64,000 nt of DNA from Polynucleobacter sp. JS-Polo-80-F4 (GCF_018881965.1 NZ_JACVPI010000001.1:192018-256017); one strand, 5' to 3'. Shown: positions 20,088 through 29,669, counted from the first letter of the stretch. The notes: generated by a model not told the origin, from the sequence alone. A program made the numbers and translations.

Positions 20088-20375
20088 ATGAATGAGTACC
20101 AACCTCTTTCCTCTGGCAACCTCGCCTCAAATATGGATACGCTATGCGCATCCATTAATCGCGTGGCCGAGAAAATTCAGGCAATCTCTCAAGCGGTACA
20201 AAAACTGAATCAAAATAATGTGCAACTTGAGGGCAAAATTGATGATGCTCACAAACGTGTTCAACGCATTTTGAGTCGCCTGCCGGAACAAAGTGATGGT
20301 CGCCAGCTCAATCTACTTGGCGAAGTAGTTCCACCCAATAATTCAGAGGATGATAATGAGCCAACAACGCATTGA
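20088..20375 (+). CDS. Small coiled-coil protein upstream of zapA (ZapB-like?)
   Basis: A 95-residue protein with a predicted coiled coil from about residue 15 to 66 (heptad pattern around INRVAEKIQAISQAVQKL) and an acidic tail. It overlaps zapA by 20 bp. In betaproteobacteria a short coiled-coil protein commonly precedes zapA and may assist the FtsZ ring as ZapB does; sequence alone does not prove that. Confidence 0.75.
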   Translation: MNEYQPLSSGNLASNMDTLCASINRVAEKIQAISQAVQKLNQNNVQLEGKIDDAHKRVQRILSRLPEQSDGRQLNLLGEVVPPNNSEDDNEPTTH

Positions 20376-20709
20376 AGTCAGTCTCGCTGGCCAAAAAATC
20401 ACCTTAGCAACCAGTGCTGAGCACGAACCATTATTACGTGCAGCATGTGTCTTGGTGGATGAACAGATTCAACTTGCTATCAGCGGCGGTAATCGCAGCA
20501 TTGAACGTGCCAGCATGATGGCGGCACTCAAAATTGCTGGCGACCTTATTACCCTGCAAAAAAATCAATCGCAGCAAGGCAATTCTTCCAATGTGAGCTC
20601 CGATGAAGTCACTCGCCTTCAGGGTGAAATTCGCGCACTTGAAGATCAAGTAGATGCTTTGATGCAAACCCTTTCCCTGCCTGGTTCGCCAAGGCCAATA
20701 GTTCCTTGA
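20356..20709 (+). CDS. zapA: Cell division protein ZapA
   Basis: FtsZ-ring associated protein; the N-terminal beta-hairpin (RIEVSLAGQKITLAT) and the C-terminal coiled coil fit ZapA. The start is placed at ATG 20356 (MSQQRIE) because AGAGGA at 20345-20350 is correctly spaced; an ATG two codons earlier overlaps that site. It is directly followed by the 6S RNA gene, a conserved arrangement in proteobacteria. Confidence 0.92.
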   Translation: MSQQRIEVSLAGQKITLATSAEHEPLLRAACVLVDEQIQLAISGGNRSIERASMMAALKIAGDLITLQKNQSQQGNSSNVSSDEVTRLQGEIRALEDQVDALMQTLSLPGSPRPIVP

Positions 20710-20888
20710 ACCGATGCGCAAGCATCCGGAACGATCTTTACCTTGTGGGCGTGAGCGTTTTGCAAGTTCACAGTGCCAACTTAGACTTGGTTACTCCCTG
20801 AGCCTCTTAATGCACCCGAAGCAGAGTAGCCGTTCCACCTTGAACCTTAGGGTTCAGGATGACGGCCTAGCGGCTAAGGCGGGGAATT
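20707..20888 (+). ncRNA. ssrS: 6S RNA
   Basis: The segment after zapA carries the 6S core: CCTGAGCCTC in the middle and TTCCACCTTGAACCTTAGGGTTCAGGATGACGGCC toward the 3' end, closely matching the E. coli 6S 3' half, with ends able to pair (TTCC/GGAA, CCTT/AAGG, CCG/CGG). 6S RNA binds sigma70 RNA polymerase as a promoter mimic in stationary phase. Exact ends are estimated from the closing stem. Confidence 0.88.
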
Positions 20889-20889
20889 C

Positions 20890-21708
20890 ATGTTACTAAG
20901 TGATATCTTGATGCTGATGCTGTGTGGCGGCATCTCCGGCTACTTGGCTGGCCTCTTAGGAATCGGTGGCGGGATGATTCTGGTTCCCTTCATGATTCTG
21001 GTATTTAACCATCTCGGCTTTAGTCAGGAAGTTATCGTCCATATGGCGATTGCTACCGGCATGGCCACTATTTTATTTACTACAACCTCCGCAATTTGGG
21101 CGCATCACAAACACGGCTCAATTGATTGGAGGCTGGTTGCATCCTTAAGTCCTGGAATGGTTTTTGGCGGACTGATTGGTGGAAGTGAATTATTCGAAGC
21201 ATTAAAAACCTCTTGGCTTTCATTCTTCTTTGCTCTTTTTGTTGTCTACACCTCTATCCAGATGTTACTCAATAAGAAACCTAAGGCAGGCAGAGAGTTG
21301 CCAAGCGCAGTAGGATTATTTTCTTTTGGGACATTTGCAGGAGGACTTGCAAGTCTAGTGGGGGCCGGTGGTGCCTTCATCACAGTGCCATTTATGCTCT
21401 GGTGCAATGTGAAGCCGCATACAGCAATGGCGACCTCATCAGGCTTAGGCTTCCCAATTGCAGCTGCCGCAACGATTGGCTATATGTATGGCAGTTGGGG
21501 CAACCCCAACCTACCGGCGGGATCTCTAGGTTTTGTTTATTTACCAGCAGTGGCGTGCATTGTGGTGGTGAGCATCTTTACAGCACCCCTGGGCGCCAAG
21601 ATGGCCAGAAAACTCGATATTGCTCAACTCAAACGCGTCTTTGGCATCCTGCTTTTTTTCCTTGCAGCCTTCATGTTTAATGAAAGCCGCAAGGCATTTG
21701 GCTTTTAA
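20890..21708 (+). CDS. TSUP family permease (TauE/SafE type)
   Basis: The 272-residue protein has about eight membrane segments in two homologous halves, each with a glycine-rich GxGGG-type motif (LLGIGGGMILVPF near 24-36 and LVGAGGAFITVPF in the second half). TSUP proteins export or import sulfonates, sulfite or small carboxylates. The substrate is not clear here; proximity to a malonate cluster is suggestive only, since that cluster is on the other strand. Its stop codon abuts that of malonyl-CoA synthetase (TAATTA). Confidence 0.88.
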   Translation: MLLSDILMLMLCGGISGYLAGLLGIGGGMILVPFMILVFNHLGFSQEVIVHMAIATGMATILFTTTSAIWAHHKHGSIDWRLVASLSPGMVFGGLIGGSELFEALKTSWLSFFFALFVVYTSIQMLLNKKPKAGRELPSAVGLFSFGTFAGGLASLVGAGGAFITVPFMLWCNVKPHTAMATSSGLGFPIAAAATIGYMYGSWGNPNLPAGSLGFVYLPAVACIVVVSIFTAPLGAKMARKLDIAQLKRVFGILLFFLAAFMFNESRKAFGF

Positions 21709-23232
21709 TTAAGCAGTGTATTGCTGACGCAAAATATTCTTTTGCACCTTACCCATAGCGTTACGAGGTAAATCAGCAACAATCTCAATACGCTTAGGAA
21801 TCTTGAAGTTCGCAATTTGCGTTTTCAAGGTAGCGATCATCGCTTCAGCATTTAACTTTGCCCCAGCCTTTGGCACAACAACCGCCATCACTGCCTCACC
21901 AAAATCTGGATGCGGAATACCGATCACAGCGCTCTCATCAACACCAGGCATGTCATCAATAAAACTCTCAATTTCTTTTGGATAGACGTTATAGCCACCA
22001 GAGATAATTAAATCCTTGCTACGACCGACGATACATAAGTAGTCCTTAGGCGCCTTGCCACCATTGGCATCACCACCCCAACGACCAACGTCACCAGTTT
22101 TAAACCAGCCGTCTTTTGTAAATTCTTCAGCCGTCTTCTCAGGCATGCGCCAGTAGCCCTTAAATATATTTGGACCCTTTACCTGAATGCCACCAATTTC
22201 ATCAACCTTGCAAGGCTTGCTGTCTTCGTTGACAACGCGCACCTTTACGCCAGGCAGAGGCAGGCCAACTGAACCGCCGACTCGCTTACCTTTGTAAGGA
22301 TTAGAAACCAACATCACCGTCTCACTCATGCCATAACGCTCAAGGATAGGCTGGCCAATGACTTCTTTAAAGGTGTTAAATGTTTCTGTTAGCAAAGGTG
22401 CCGAGCCAGAGATGAACAAACGCATATTGCGCGCTACATTCTTATTGAAGCCTTTGTCAGCCAATAAGCGCACATAGAATGTTGGCACACCCATCATTAC
22501 TGTAGATTGCGGCATATGCTTAATGAGTTGTGCGGTATCTAAACGCGGCAACCAAATCATTTTGCTACCATTAATCAAGGCGCCATGCGCTGCGACAAAC
22601 AAGCCATGAACGTGGAAGATAGGCAAAGCGTGTAGCAATACATCACCTTTTTTCCAGCCCCAGAACTTTTGCAACACTTGCGCATTACTTCCTAGGTTTT
22701 TATGCGTCAACATTGCACCTTTGCTGCGACCCGTTGTACCAGAGGTATACAGAATGGCAGCAAGATCATCATCTTTTGCTGGAACAGTCTTGAATTTATC
22801 ACTCAGGTTTGCAGCGCGCTCTAATAAAGTACCTGTCCGGTTCTCATCCAAAGTAAGAACATGCTTAGTGCCGGCCTTAGAAGCTACTTTGGATACCCAT
22901 GAAAGATTCTTGCTGCTGCAAACAACTACAGCGGGCTCTGCATTCTCTAGGAAGTACTGGATTTCTGCAGATTGATAGGCGGTATTCAGCGGCAAGTACA
23001 CATAGCCGGCACGAATGGTCGCCAGGTATAGGAAAAGGGCTTCAGGCGATTTTTCAACCTGTACTGCAACCCTCGCCCCTTTTGGCAACTTAAGACTGGT
23101 GAGTAAATTGGCAAGCTTTGCTGTTGCCGACTCTAGGTCACCCCATGAGTAATAGAGACCATCATGCGTCTCGAGAGCGCATGCTTTTTTATCTTTTGGA
23201 AAACCTTTTTCCAATTGTGAATACAAATTCAT
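21709..23232 (-). CDS. matB: Malonyl-CoA synthetase
   Basis: The 507-residue acyl-CoA synthetase (ANL family) has the P-loop YTSGTTGRSKGAML at 162-175, the GYWRMPEKTAEEF and FKTGDVG segments, and the C-terminal catalytic lysine K495 in NAMGKVQKN. It activates malonate with ATP and CoA. The assignment to MatB rests on overall similarity and on the malonyl-CoA decarboxylase gene upstream in the same operon: malonate to malonyl-CoA to acetyl-CoA. Confidence 0.9.
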   Translation of the reverse strand: MNLYSQLEKGFPKDKKACALETHDGLYYSWGDLESATAKLANLLTSLKLPKGARVAVQVEKSPEALFLYLATIRAGYVYLPLNTAYQSAEIQYFLENAEPAVVVCSSKNLSWVSKVASKAGTKHVLTLDENRTGTLLERAANLSDKFKTVPAKDDDLAAILYTSGTTGRSKGAMLTHKNLGSNAQVLQKFWGWKKGDVLLHALPIFHVHGLFVAAHGALINGSKMIWLPRLDTAQLIKHMPQSTVMMGVPTFYVRLLADKGFNKNVARNMRLFISGSAPLLTETFNTFKEVIGQPILERYGMSETVMLVSNPYKGKRVGGSVGLPLPGVKVRVVNEDSKPCKVDEIGGIQVKGPNIFKGYWRMPEKTAEEFTKDGWFKTGDVGRWGGDANGGKAPKDYLCIVGRSKDLIISGGYNVYPKEIESFIDDMPGVDESAVIGIPHPDFGEAVMAVVVPKAGAKLNAEAMIATLKTQIANFKIPKRIEIVADLPRNAMGKVQKNILRQQYTA

Positions 23233-23273
23233 TCGAACCTCAAACCCCAGGGGTAATGTTTAATAAAAAATTC

Positions 23274-24257
23274 TTAATCTAATTTAGCGCCAGAAGCCTT
23301 AGCAACAGCAGCCCAACGCTTGATATCGGCATTCACGAACTTACCGAAAGCAGGACCCGTTAAATTAGGCGTATCAGAACCATTGTTAGTCCAAATGGTT
23401 TTCAACTCTGGAGTATTAATCGCTTTTTGAACTTCCACGATCATCCTGTCGATAATGGGCTGAGGAGTGCCTTTAGGAGCAAACAATCCATACCAGGTGG
23501 AAACTTCGTAACCTACTAAGCCAGATTCAGCAGCGGTAGGCACATCTGGAAATCCAGGAGCGCGCTTTTGAGAAGCTACTGCGATTGCCACGATAGAACC
23601 GTTTTTGATTTGCGCAGCAGAGGAACCCAAACCGTCAAACTCGATATCTACTTGGCCAGCGATGAGGTCTTGCATAGCCGGACCAGCGCCACGATACGGA
23701 ATGTGGGTAATAAATGTTTTTGTCAGCATCTTGAACTGCTCTGCAGCCAAATGATGTGAGGAACCGTTGCCAGCACTTGCGTAATTAAACTTACCTGGAT
23801 TCTTTTTGAGAAGCTCGATAAATTCTTTTAAATTCTTCACCTGAACATTCTTAGGATTGACAACAATCACCTGGGGTGGATTTGCCACCATTGCTACAGG
23901 GATAAAACTTTTCTCAATGTCGTAATCCAGGTTTGGATACATAGCCGGAGCGATTGCATGATGTGCAGCACCCATAAAGAAGGTGTAGCCATCAGGCGCA
24001 GCCTTAGCTGCAATAGAGGCGCCCAAGGTACCGCCAGCACCGCCACGGTTATCAATAATGATTTGCTTGCCAAGTTGTTTGGTCAGTTGCGCAGCCAAAG
24101 GTCTAGCGAAGGCGTCTGTTCCACCTCCAGCTGGAAATGGCACAACTACCGTGATCGGTTTATTTGGCCATTCTTGCGCCATGACCACCAAAGGTGCAGC
24201 AAAAACCAGGAACACGGCTTTCTTGATGATTGCCGATAGGCTTAATTGATTAAACAT
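23274..24257 (-). CDS. Bug-type tripartite tricarboxylate receptor (malonate cluster)
   Basis: Periplasmic solute-binding protein of the TctC/Bug family: signal peptide (VFAAPLVVMAQ) followed by EWPNKPITVVVPFPAGGGTDAFAR, and the internal PYRGAGPAMQDLIAGQVD segment. The start is set at 24257 (MFNQLSL), preceded by GGAGGAGA, rather than at the longer ATG at 24299. It lies between mcd and matB, so malonate or a related dicarboxylate is the likely ligand. No tctAB membrane genes are nearby. Confidence 0.92.
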   Translation of the reverse strand: MFNQLSLSAIIKKAVFLVFAAPLVVMAQEWPNKPITVVVPFPAGGGTDAFARPLAAQLTKQLGKQIIIDNRGGAGGTLGASIAAKAAPDGYTFFMGAAHHAIAPAMYPNLDYDIEKSFIPVAMVANPPQVIVVNPKNVQVKNLKEFIELLKKNPGKFNYASAGNGSSHHLAAEQFKMLTKTFITHIPYRGAGPAMQDLIAGQVDIEFDGLGSSAAQIKNGSIVAIAVASQKRAPGFPDVPTAAESGLVGYEVSTWYGLFAPKGTPQPIIDRMIVEVQKAINTPELKTIWTNNGSDTPNLTGPAFGKFVNADIKRWAAVAKASGAKLD

Positions 24258-24330
24258 CGTTGTCTCCTCCACTCGCCACTGTTCATGGCTTAAATTCATT
24301 ATTAATGCTGCTTATCCATCTAACGACTGT

Positions 24331-24396
24331 CTGGATCTAAGCGTCCAGCCATACATTAGACCCTAAAGTGAACCTCTTTGGACTCTGCCTTAGGGT
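24331..24396. promoter_or_regulatory. Inverted repeats between mcd and the Bug gene
   Basis: Two inverted repeats lie in the 159-bp gap: CTGGA/TCCAG (24331-24335 and 24344-24348) and ACCCTAA/TTAGGGT (24360-24366 and 24390-24396). No T-run follows on the minus strand, so these are possible mRNA processing or stability hairpins within the operon. Confidence 0.35.
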
Positions 24397-24416
24397 ACCC
24401 CCTACAAAACTATTCG

Positions 24417-25721
24417 CTAGGGAGCCATTAACTTACCTACTGCCCTTGAATACACGATCTCCCCGTTAGCAAATTTTTCATGGTTTTCTTCTACATTACC
24501 CAAGTCGTATAGATAATTCACCATTAAACCGGCCGACTGACGCAAGCCTTTACGAGATAAATCGCCCGCCCAATTCACTAAATGCAGTTTTGCCCCATTA
24601 CCCAAATGGAATTTGGCTACAGGGTTGCCATTGCGGCCTGTTGAACCAAGGCCTAAATAAATAGAAGCCAGACAAAGCAGAGCTTCTTGCTCTTTTGGAG
24701 GGGCTAAATCAGGATGCCATCCAGCACTTAATTTTTCTGTCCAAGACTGTGAATCTAATTTGAGAGTTGCAAGAGCATGATCTCGTGCAGCCCTGAAGTT
24801 TGGCTTTAATTTCTCTGCCGGAACATCCTCACCCAAGTTTGCACCAGCAGATACCCAGTCCATAAATCCTGGAATTGGGGACAAGGTGACAAAAGTTTTT
24901 AGGCTAGGAAATTCTGCATGCAACTGTTCAGCAACGCGCTTAATTAAAAAGTTGCCCATTGAGACGCCGCGCAGACCTGGCTCACAGTTACTAATGGAAT
25001 AGAAAACAGCAACTTTGTATTGTGATGGTTGATCAACTGTCTCCGCCTTTTTATCTACCAAAGGAGTAATGACTGTTGGAATTTCCGGCAATAAGGCTAC
25101 TTCCACAAAGATTAAAGGCTCGCTAGGAAGCTGTGGATGAAAGAAAGCAAAGCAACGGCGATCAGGCTGCAGGCGACGGCGCAAGTCATCCCAGCCATCG
25201 ATGGCATGCACTGCCTCGTGCTGGATCAATTTCTCCAAAACCTCTGCAGGTGATTTCCAATCGACACGATGCATCTTTAAAAATCCTGGATTAAACCAAG
25301 ATGTAAGCAGATGACGCATATCAAAATCAACTGCAGCAAGCTCTGGCTTCTTATCTAAAAGCTGCAAAAGGTCGCGACGCATTTGCACTACCGCTGCAGT
25401 TCCGTGACCAGCACGATTCAAGCGACGAAATAATTCTTGCCTTGGTGATTCAGAAACCTTTTGCAAGAGAATGTAGTTACGAGCTGTAGCTTCTGCTGCA
25501 AAACTTTGCGCAGCTTTTAGTACTGCATCCACTTGAGGATTTAATTTCTCAAACAGGTAGGTAAAAAATGGAATGTGTTGGTCTTTGGCTAACTTGCGAT
25601 AGTTATTAACGACATCATCTGCCATGCTGACGGCATTCGATTCGCCGCGCTCAGAAATCAAACGCTTAACGGCGTTATTGGCTTTTGACAGGTTGCGAGC
25701 TTTTGCTAACTTTTCGAGCAT
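24417..25721 (-). CDS. mcd: Malonyl-CoA decarboxylase
   Basis: The 434-residue protein of the MCD family, converting malonyl-CoA to acetyl-CoA and CO2. An N-terminal helical domain is followed by the GNAT-like catalytic domain with SPIPGF (S281, catalytic serine position) and FHLGNGAKLH (H372, partner histidine). VHAIDGWDDLRRRL and LPEIP are further family segments. It heads the malonate operon; 135 bp separate it from the LysR regulator gene upstream, which carries a direct repeat. Confidence 0.95.
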   Translation of the reverse strand: MLEKLAKARNLSKANNAVKRLISERGESNAVSMADDVVNNYRKLAKDQHIPFFTYLFEKLNPQVDAVLKAAQSFAAEATARNYILLQKVSESPRQELFRRLNRAGHGTAAVVQMRRDLLQLLDKKPELAAVDFDMRHLLTSWFNPGFLKMHRVDWKSPAEVLEKLIQHEAVHAIDGWDDLRRRLQPDRRCFAFFHPQLPSEPLIFVEVALLPEIPTVITPLVDKKAETVDQPSQYKVAVFYSISNCEPGLRGVSMGNFLIKRVAEQLHAEFPSLKTFVTLSPIPGFMDWVSAGANLGEDVPAEKLKPNFRAARDHALATLKLDSQSWTEKLSAGWHPDLAPPKEQEALLCLASIYLGLGSTGRNGNPVAKFHLGNGAKLHLVNWAGDLSRKGLRQSAGLMVNYLYDLGNVEENHEKFANGEIVYSRAVGKLMAP

Positions 25722-25797
25722 GTAATCTTTTCAAAAAAGAAAAACGACAAAAATCTGGACCAATTCAATTTATTACTCAGAACCCGTGAAATCAATT

Positions 25798-25835
25798 AAG
25801 TTAAATGAATAATTATTAACCTGAAGTTAAATGAA
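25798..25835. promoter_or_regulatory. Direct repeat and palindrome upstream of mcd
   Basis: AAGTTAAATGAA occurs at 25798-25809 and 25824-25835 (26-bp period), with the palindrome AATAATTATT at 25808-25817 between. It lies 77-114 bp upstream of the mcd ATG and next to a LysR-type gene; a regulator-binding region is plausible. Confidence 0.4.
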
Positions 25836-25856
25836 ATTGTAGACGCTAAGCAAATT

Positions 25857-26765
25857 TTAGGGGTTGTTGCGATGCATCATGCGGGCTTCAGCTGCTAGAG
25901 CCAAGATATTCGGGTTTGATTCATTAGCCTGAAGATACATTAAGGCTATTCGTTGGGTGACCTGGTATTTGGGTAATAAGGGGGTAAATTCGATGGCATT
26001 GCCCATTAAGGCCTTTACCCTGCCGGGCAATAAAGATCTACCAAGGTCGCCAGAGACCATATTCATGAGGGAGAAGATATCTCCGACTTTCATCACCACG
26101 TTTGGCTTGAAGCCCGCGAGCTGAAAAGCTTCGTAAAACCCTGAGGTCGTGGCAAAGCCGTCTTGAAGGGTTAGAAATTTCTCATGCTGATATTCGGACA
26201 AATCAATATTGGCTGCGGCAGGCTTGCTAGCTTTTGAAGAAGCCAAGAATAGTTGGTCCTCAAAAAGAGAGACTACTTGCACGCCATCTGGCAGGTCTTT
26301 TGAGGGAACTGCAATGACCACCGCATCCACACTCCCCTCGGATAGTTTCTTCATTAAATCTTCATTCGAGCCCAGATATAAATCGATATCCAAATCAGGC
26401 CTGCGAATTTTGGTGCCCATAATCATTCGGGGAATGATGTTGGCAGTTAATGAGTACATAGAGCCCAAGCGGATTTGCCCAATCTCGACCCCTGCTTTAG
26501 CCCTGGTCTTTTTAAGGACGCGGTCTATGTCAACCAATAGGTCCGTACTGGCCTCCGCCAAATAAATAGCAGCAGGTAAAGACTTTAATTGCCGCCCTTC
26601 TTTAACAAATAAAGGGCAACCAACCCCTGACTCTAATGAATGCAATGCTTTGTGAATGCTCACTGAACTTAAATGCAATTCTTCTGCTGTTTTAGAAAGA
26701 CTGCCAGTTCGCACGAATGAACAAAGAATTTCTAACTTCCGTAGCGTAATCTCTTCGTTCAGCAT
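25857..26765 (-). CDS. LysR-type transcriptional regulator (malonate cluster)
   Basis: The 302-residue LTTR has an N-terminal winged HTH (LRKLEILCSFVRTGSLSKTAEELHLSSVSIHKALHSLE) and a periplasmic-binding-fold effector domain (about 90-300). It lies directly upstream of mcd on the same strand and is the likely regulator of the malonate genes, as MdcR-type regulators are elsewhere. Only 7 bp separate it from lgt upstream, so it may also be read through from the pepA-holC-lgt run. Confidence 0.88.
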   Translation of the reverse strand: MLNEEITLRKLEILCSFVRTGSLSKTAEELHLSSVSIHKALHSLESGVGCPLFVKEGRQLKSLPAAIYLAEASTDLLVDIDRVLKKTRAKAGVEIGQIRLGSMYSLTANIIPRMIMGTKIRRPDLDIDLYLGSNEDLMKKLSEGSVDAVVIAVPSKDLPDGVQVVSLFEDQLFLASSKASKPAAANIDLSEYQHEKFLTLQDGFATTSGFYEAFQLAGFKPNVVMKVGDIFSLMNMVSGDLGRSLLPGRVKALMGNAIEFTPLLPKYQVTQRIALMYLQANESNPNILALAAEARMMHRNNP

Positions 26766-26772
26766 AAGTGAG

Positions 26773-27561
26773 CTACTTACTCTTAGATTGGAATACCGTC
26801 ATCAGATAGACACCTAGCACCATCATCGGCACACACAACCATTGGCCCATCGACAAGCCTAGCCCTAGAAGACCCAAGAAAGAGTCTGGCTCACGAGCAT
26901 ATTCAGCCAAGAAACGACAAATGCCATAACCCAGCAAGAAGAATCCAGATACTTGACCTACACGTCTTGGCTTGCCCGCATAAATCCACAAAGCGATACC
27001 GAGCAATACACCTTCACCAAGCAGTTGGTAAATCTGTGAAGGATGACGTGGCACAGAGTCTACCAATGGAAATACCATCGCCCAAGGCAGATCAGTAGGC
27101 CTTCCCCATAACTCGCCATTAATAAAGTTTCCTAATCGACCAAATGCTAATCCAAAGGGAACTAGTGGAGCAACCAAATCACTCACTACAAAAAAACTAG
27201 TCTTGCGTTTTTTTGCAAACCAAAAAAGTGCGACTAGAACACCCAGCAAGCCGCCATGAAAAGACATGCCGCCTTCCCATATTTTGAAAATACTCAACGG
27301 GTGAGACCAGTAAAAGCCTGGCATATAAAAGAGGATATAGCCCAAGCGTCCACCAAGTACCACTCCTAGAACACCGGCAAAAAGTAGATCCTCAAGATCT
27401 TTATAAGTCCAACCCAAGGCCTGATAGCGAGAGGCTCGAATACGTAAACGGCCCAGCAGTAAAAACTGCACAAAAGCCATTAGATACATCAAGCCATACC
27501 AGTGAATTGCAAATGAACCAATCCGAATTGCTGCAGGATCAAACTGAGGATGAATCAACAT
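26773..27561 (-). CDS. lgt: Prolipoprotein diacylglyceryl transferase
   Basis: Inner-membrane enzyme that adds diacylglycerol to the lipobox cysteine. The 262 residues hold seven membrane segments; H102 in FHGGLLG and R143 in [16 protein letters not shown] correspond to the essential residues of E. coli Lgt. It follows holC by 5 bp and precedes the LysR gene by 7 bp. Confidence 0.96.
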   Translation of the reverse strand: MLIHPQFDPAAIRIGSFAIHWYGLMYLMAFVQFLLLGRLRIRASRYQALGWTYKDLEDLLFAGVLGVVLGGRLGYILFYMPGFYWSHPLSIFKIWEGGMSFHGGLLGVLVALFWFAKKRKTSFFVVSDLVAPLVPFGLAFGRLGNFINGELWGRPTDLPWAMVFPLVDSVPRHPSQIYQLLGEGVLLGIALWIYAGKPRRVGQVSGFFLLGYGICRFLAEYAREPDSFLGLLGLGLSMGQWLCVPMMVLGVYLMTVFQSKSK

Positions 27562-27566
27562 TTGTC

Positions 27567-28031
27567 TTAGCTTTTGGATTGGTCAAAGTTATGTAGCTCA
27601 TGGCCTAACTCGCGATAAGCTTTAAAGCGCTCGCGCCCTGCCAAGCGCTCTGCCTCATTAACCGTGACAACCTCAACAATTCTGGGGAAACGCGCCACGA
27701 GAGCAGACACATCTGCAGGCATACGCATGCCCAGATGAATCATGACATCAGCATGGGGAATATTGTTTAGGGCAGAAGAAGCAAAATCATCTGTCAAGAC
27801 AATGGGTGTTTCTGCCGCAGCTTCATCATCTATAAAACAGTGTGGCAAAAAATCCGTGCTACTAAATGACCAAAGCAACTCGTTTAACTTTTGTAGATCA
27901 GCTTTCTCACCCACCATTACAATATTGCGTACAGGCTCCCCCTCGGGTGTAGCACTCCAAATTTTGCGTGTGAGGCGACAAGCATATTCCAGCTTGTCAC
28001 TTACATTGCTATGAAAATCAATGCGTGCCAT
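27567..28031 (-). CDS. holC: DNA polymerase III chi subunit
   Basis: A 154-residue protein resembling Hol[24 protein letters not shown] at the start, [14 protein letters not shown] in the middle, and a C-terminal segment with [18 protein letters not shown]. Chi links the clamp loader to SSB. It lies 27 bp downstream of pepA, as in E. coli, which supports the call. Confidence 0.9.
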   Translation of the reverse strand: MARIDFHSNVSDKLEYACRLTRKIWSATPEGEPVRNIVMVGEKADLQKLNELLWSFSSTDFLPHCFIDDEAAAETPIVLTDDFASSALNNIPHADVMIHLGMRMPADVSALVARFPRIVEVVTVNEAERLAGRERFKAYRELGHELHNFDQSKS

Positions 28032-28058
28032 TCAGTATTTATCCAAAGTCCGGATTGC

Positions 28059-29669
28059 TTACTTGCGTTCAAGCAAGAAGTTCACCAAAAGCGGTACAGG
28101 GCGACCGGTAGAACCCTTAGCTGCCCCACTCTTCCAGGCTGTTCCAGCAATATCTAGGTGAGCCCATTTGTATTTCTCAGTAAAGCGCGATAAGAAGCAA
28201 GCCGCTGTCACGCTGCCAGCTGGACGCCCACCAATATTGGCAACATCCGCAAAGTTAGATTTAAGTTGCTCGTGATAAGCAGCATCTAAAGGCAAACGCC
28301 ACACCGTATCTAATGATGCGTGGCCTGCTTTAGTAAGCTCACTCACCAGACTCTCATCCTCAGAAAACAAACCGCTATGCACATGACCCAAAGCAATGAT
28401 GCAGGCACCAGTCAAAGTGGCAATATCGATCACCGCCGCTGGTTTAAAGCGTTCTACATAAGTCAGCGCATCACACAGAATGAGTCGACCTTCTGCATCC
28501 GTATTGAGAACCTCGATCGTTTGTCCTGACATGCTTTTCACAATATCGCCAGGACGAGTGGCTTGACCTGATGGCATATTTTCACAAGTTGGAATAACAC
28601 CAATCACATTCTTTTTCAACTTCATCAAAGCAACTGAATACATGGTGCCAATAACTGAAGCGGCGCCACACATGTCGTACTTCATCTCATCCATCGCTTC
28701 GCCTGGCTTCAATGAGATGCCGCCGGTGTCAAAGGTAATACCCTTACCAACCAGCACAATCGGTGCTTCGCCTGCTTTACCACCTTGATGCCTCATCACA
28801 ATAAACTGAGGCGGCGTGTCAGATCCTTTGGCAACCGATAAGAATGAGCCCATACCTAGAGCCTCGATTTGCTTGCGCCCAAGCACTTCAACTTTGAGGC
28901 TGGTTTTTTTGCTTAAGCCTTGGGCAGCCTTACCAAGATAGGTTGGTGTGCAGATGTTTGGAGGAAGATTGCCAAGATCCTTTGCCAAGTTCATGCCCTC
29001 AACCATGGATATACCCTGGTCAACTGCAGCCTTCAATTCTTTAGAGCAAGCATCGTTGCCGGCAAAGACTAAACTTTTGAAAGCATCGGCCTTGTCTTTA
29101 GCCTTAAATTTCATAGCCGGTTGACGCACACCGAAACGGTATGCCTGATCACCAGCATATTGAATAGTCAGGCGCACCTCTTCTGCAATAAAGTCCGCTT
29201 TGTGAGCGAGCGCAAAACTGGGAGTGAACCACAAGGCACTTTCAATGGATCCACCGCTGAGCTCTTTCAGAGCCGCCCGGGCAACTTTGGAATACGTAGT
29301 TAAGTTACGTTCACTAGCAAGATGCACATCTCCTAAACTCACTAGCAATACTCGTTTAGCTTTAACGCCATTGGTAGACCATGATTTTTCTGCGCGCAGC
29401 ATGCATACCGATGCCTGCTTGGAATCCAAATCTCCCACAACGTTAGCGTGAGTAACTGAACCTCCAAGCATCAGATCAAGCTCTGGCAAAAATCCCGTTT
29501 TGACTTTGGCGCCCTTGCTGCCTGAGAAACTATCCAAGTCCCCCTTGGAATAAGCCAACACCAAACAGTCAGCGCTTAGGCTGAGCAAGGTTTTGAGGCT
29601 AGTTTTCTGGAGTTTTGGGCTCTGAAGGTCTGCTTGAGGGAAAATCTTGGTACTAAATTGAATTGTCAT
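28059..29669 (-). CDS. pepA: Leucyl aminopeptidase (M17)
   Basis: The 536-residue cytoplasmic dizinc aminopeptidase carries the M17 signature NTDAEGRLILCDALTY and the metal-binding segment VGKGITFDTGGISLKP. The N-terminal macro-like domain occupies about 1-190. It is divergent from lptFG with a 155-bp intergenic region, the same gene order as E. coli. Confidence 0.96.
   Translation of the reverse strand: MTIQFSTKIFPQADLQSPKLQKTSLKTLLSLSADCLVLAYSKGDLDSFSGSKGAKVKTGFLPELDLMLGGSVTHANVVGDLDSKQASVCMLRAEKSWSTNGVKAKRVLLVSLGDVHLASERNLTTYSKVARAALKELSGGSIESALWFTPSFALAHKADFIAEEVRLTIQYAGDQAYRFGVRQPAMKFKAKDKADAFKSLVFAGNDACSKELKAAVDQGISMVEGMNLAKDLGNLPPNICTPTYLGKAAQGLSKKTSLKVEVLGRKQIEALGMGSFLSVAKGSDTPPQFIVMRHQGGKAGEAPIVLVGKGITFDTGGISLKPGEAMDEMKYDMCGAASVIGTMYSVALMKLKKNVIGVIPTCENMPSGQATRPGDIVKSMSGQTIEVLNTDAEGRLILCDALTYVERFKPAAVIDIATLTGACIIALGHVHSGLFSEDESLVSELTKAGHASLDTVWRLPLDAAYHEQLKSNFADVANIGGRPAGSVTAACFLSRFTEKYKWAHLDIAGTAWKSGAAKGSTGRPVPLLVNFLLERK

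Noticed and set aside
21703..21714. Abutting stop codons TAATTA of the TSUP and matB genes
   Set aside because: Only a sign of compact gene packing; no separate element could be supported there.
24257..24299. Longer start for the malonate-cluster Bug receptor
   Set aside because: The extension spoils the signal peptide, and a strong GGAGGAGA precedes the internal ATG.
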